DNA of 11,628 nucleotides. It comes from a bacterium (GTDB lineage Bacteria > Patescibacteria > Dojkabacteria > JAKAPS01 > JAJZLI01). The first letter of the stretch is position 1; each line of letters starts with the position of its first letter. The notes below the pieces were generated by a model, which saw only the letters and a program-made list of their open reading frames with translations, searched no databases and was not told the origin of the DNA. Location of the stretch: assembly GCA_021809565.1 (NCBI GenBank), contig JAJZKG010000016.1, positions 1-11,628 of the forward strand, written 5' to 3'. The translations under genes and the position numbers were made by a program. Positions 10,128-11,628 of the stretch are shown in pieces.

Positions 10128-10403
10128 ATGAATTATGAACACTATATAAAGGATATAAAACAATTCATGAACATTGAAAAAGATAGTATTGATAAGTTAA
10201 TCGATATTCTCAAAGATATCTATTTGGATGGTTATGAAGAAGGCAAGCAATCGGGATATGAAACTGGTATTGATATAGGTTATAACAATGGTTATGAAAC
10301 AGGACATAATATTGGAAATATTAATGGCTGGAACGCTGGGTATGACGCTGGCTATGGAGATGGCTTAAAAGCTGGTAAAAATAATACTCCATTACCAATG
10401 TAA
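10128..10403 (+). CDS. GX3-tetrad repeat protein, 91 aa
   Basis: A helical N-terminus (EHYIKDIKQFMNIEKDSIDKLIDILKDIYLD) is followed from about residue 36 by some 13 unbroken four-residue units, each starting with glycine and often followed by an aromatic (GYEE, GYET, GYNN, GWNA, GYDA, GYGD). This deca-GX3-like pattern is known from Yae1/Lto1-type proteins, where the GX3 segments pack as tightly apposed helices; relatives also occur as short bacterial and phage orphans. Whether this one adapts a partner protein or multimerises is unknown. Its place between a nuclease and a ligase suggests a nucleic-acid complex, but this is context only. The start is leaderless, 28 bases from TATA. Confidence 0.88.
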   Translation: MNYEHYIKDIKQFMNIEKDSIDKLIDILKDIYLDGYEEGKQSGYETGIDIGYNNGYETGHNIGNINGWNAGYDAGYGDGLKAGKNNTPLPM

Positions 10404-10410
10404 TACCTAT

Positions 10411-10445
10411 AACAAAACTTATATATTTCTATGTTATATAGTATT
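10411..10445 (+). promoter_or_regulatory. Leaderless promoter of the ligase gene
   Basis: AACAAAA followed by CTTATATAT (10418-10426), 28 bases to the ATG at 10446. The ATG at 10431, also in frame, lies inside the region needed for the promoter and is rejected. Start region TATAGTATTATG again. Confidence 0.72.
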
Positions 10446-11381
10446 ATGTCAACAATGAAATATCCAAAAGTGGTATCAAGAGATGTTTTAAACAAATTTA
10501 CTCTTGCTAACAATGGATTATTCTATATTGAAGAAAAATACGATGGTAGCCAGTTTCGTTTTGGAATAGATAAAGAAGGCAATCGTTGGTTTGGCTCTAA
10601 AGAAGTAACATATTCTGATGTACGTTTACCAGATAAAATGTTCGTAAAAGCAGTGGAAAAAGCAAATCAGGCATTAGATATATTAGAAAAAACAGAAAAA
10701 ATTGATAACTATTATATCTTCTTTTCTGAATACATTAAAAGTCCTAAACACAACACTTTAACATATGATAGAGAACCACGTAATAATTTAGTCTTGTTTG
10801 ATATTGTAAAAGATGGAATATTTTTAGAACCTAATAATGTCAGGCATATGGCATCGAAAATGGATATTGAACCTGTTTCCTTACGTGAGATATTAGATAG
10901 GTTTCCTACTTTTGATGAAGCTAAATCCTTAATAAATACATCATCACTGGGTGGTACGAATATGGAAGGAGTTGTTATAAAAAACTATGACATTATGCTT
11001 GAAATCAATGGACAGATAAGACCTTTAATATATAAAATAGTACGTGATGATTTTAAAGAACTTAATGATAAGGAATGGAATAAGCATTCAAAAGATAACG
11101 ATGTAATAAATAAGATTGCGTCTGCTTTAAATAAAGAAGCTATATTTAGGAAAGCTGTACAGCATTTAAATGACTCTGGTCAGGCAACAGGAGAAATGAA
11201 AGATATGGTTAAACTTATTCCTTTAGTTTATAAAGATTTATATGAAGAATATCAACCAATCATTGAAGACATATTATTTAAACATTTCCAAAAAGACATT
11301 GAAAAGACAATAATTCATGGATTACCAGAATATTATAAACAAATTTTATATAATAAAGTAGAATCTACCTTCAATCAATAG
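10446..11381 (+). CDS. ATP-dependent RNA/DNA ligase (nucleotidyltransferase family), 311 aa
   Basis: All five core motifs are visible: I, KYDGSQFRF (31-39, K31 the adenylated lysine); III, FFSEYI (92-97, E95); IIIa, LVLFDI (115-120); IV, EGVVIK (174-179); V, YKIVR (196-200). The layout and spacing match RNA-ligase-type proteins (T4 Rnl2-like, RNA_ligase family) rather than large replicative DNA ligases. The about 110-residue helical C-terminal domain (200-311) resembles no OB fold I can see and may define substrate. The reaction would join 3'-OH and 5'-phosphate ends with ATP; RNA is the more likely substrate, perhaps repairing cleaved RNAs. It lies between the GX3 gene (42 bp) and the Cas4-like gene (33 bp). 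Confidence 0.88.
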   Translation: MSTMKYPKVVSRDVLNKFTLANNGLFYIEEKYDGSQFRFGIDKEGNRWFGSKEVTYSDVRLPDKMFVKAVEKANQALDILEKTEKIDNYYIFFSEYIKSPKHNTLTYDREPRNNLVLFDIVKDGIFLEPNNVRHMASKMDIEPVSLREILDRFPTFDEAKSLINTSSLGGTNMEGVVIKNYDIMLEINGQIRPLIYKIVRDDFKELNDKEWNKHSKDNDVINKIASALNKEAIFRKAVQHLNDSGQATGEMKDMVKLIPLVYKDLYEEYQPIIEDILFKHFQKDIEKTIIHGLPEYYKQILYNKVESTFNQ

Positions 11382-11386
11382 AAACC

Positions 11387-11414
11387 CTTAAATATACTTG
11401 CTTAATATAGTATT
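11387..11414 (+). promoter_or_regulatory. Promoter of the Cas4-like gene
   Basis: TTAAATATAC (11388-11397) is at 27-28 bases from the ATG, with the shared AATATAGTATTATG start region. Confidence 0.55.
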
Positions 11415-11628
11415 ATGTTTAAGGAAATAATAAAAGACCTTATTTTTTATGAGGGAGAACATTCCGAATTTTCTTATGCTTCGGAAACAGAGTATTGTCA
11501 ACGAAAATTATGGTACAAAAGAATGGGATTTCCATCACATCATAATTTCCCAACAGAAATAAATTTTAAACAGGGAAATGCAATACATGATTTAGTACAG
11601 ACATTATTTGAACAAACAATAGCTCCAA
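11415..11628 (+). CDS. Cas4/RecB-like PD-(D/E)XK nuclease, N-terminal part (partial)
   Basis: The window ends within this gene; 71 residues are visible. It reads YASETEYCQRKLWYKRMGFP (21-40), then FKQGNAIHDLVQTLFEQ. The S-x-x-x-YC-x-R-x-x-WY block is the N-terminal signature of Cas4 and related RecB-family nucleases, where the cysteine (C28) is the first ligand of a 4Fe-4S cluster; GNAIHDLVQTL matches the G-x-x-x-H helix of motif I. The catalytic D-ExK and the C-terminal cysteines lie beyond the window. Such viral nucleases process DNA ends for recombination, replication or packaging. No other cas gene is visible. Confidence 0.82.
   Translation, partial: MFKEIIKDLIFYEGEHSEFSYASETEYCQRKLWYKRMGFPSHHNFPTEINFKQGNAIHDLVQTLFEQTIAP

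Overview
The window is an AT-rich, gene-dense stretch that reads as an archaeal mobile genome, most likely a virus and possibly a plasmid. Almost every gene start I accept lies a fixed 28 or 35 bases downstream of an archaeal TATA element (TTTATATA type). There are no Shine-Dalgarno sequences, codon use favours ATA/AGA, and most products are short orphans. The recognisable genes (T4 endonuclease VII-like nuclease, RNA/DNA ligase, Cas4/RecB-like nuclease) are typical virus-borne nucleic-acid enzymes. No tRNA, rRNA, CRISPR array, transposase, capsid or polymerase gene is visible. The host lineage cannot be fixed; leaderless starts and base composition would fit Sulfolobales, Nitrososphaeria or Thermoplasmata.

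Layout. (1) 24-112: a nested inverted repeat of TGGAACA units, duplicated at 9594-9682. (2) 130-1238: three leftward leaderless orphans. (3) 1322-3532: a rightward array of six small single-gene cassettes, beginning with a pentapeptide-repeat protein and including a 52-aa zinc-ribbon protein. (4) 3529-3819: a leftward gene for a probable ribbon-helix-helix DNA-binding protein. (5) 3820-4550: a non-coding region with six exact copies of TATTTTGATATGT, a perfect 34-bp direct repeat, a 22-bp perfect palindrome and hairpins. It is the best candidate for an origin or partition site. (6) 4551-7468: a leftward array of seven single-gene cassettes, including two more pentapeptide-repeat proteins. (7) 7521-9519: leaderless orphans around a divergent promoter at 7788-7868. 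(8) 9594-9682: second copy of the inverted-repeat element. (9) 9747-11628: a rightward block of endonuclease VII-like nuclease, a GX3-repeat protein, an ATP-dependent RNA/DNA ligase and the start of a Cas4-like nuclease.

How it may work. The two arrays face each other across the iteron region. Most of their genes carry their own copy of nearly the same promoter (CATAACAAC, TTTATATAC, T-run, then ATTGATAAAAATGG). They therefore look like separately transcribed, co-regulated accessory cassettes rather than operons. The flanking core genes use a different spacing, and the right-hand ones share another initiator (TATAGTATTATG). The ribbon-helix-helix protein is placed to bind the iterons, one of which overlaps its own TATA box. 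This would suit autoregulation plus replication or partition control. These roles are inferences; the repeats, spacings and motifs are read directly from the sequence.
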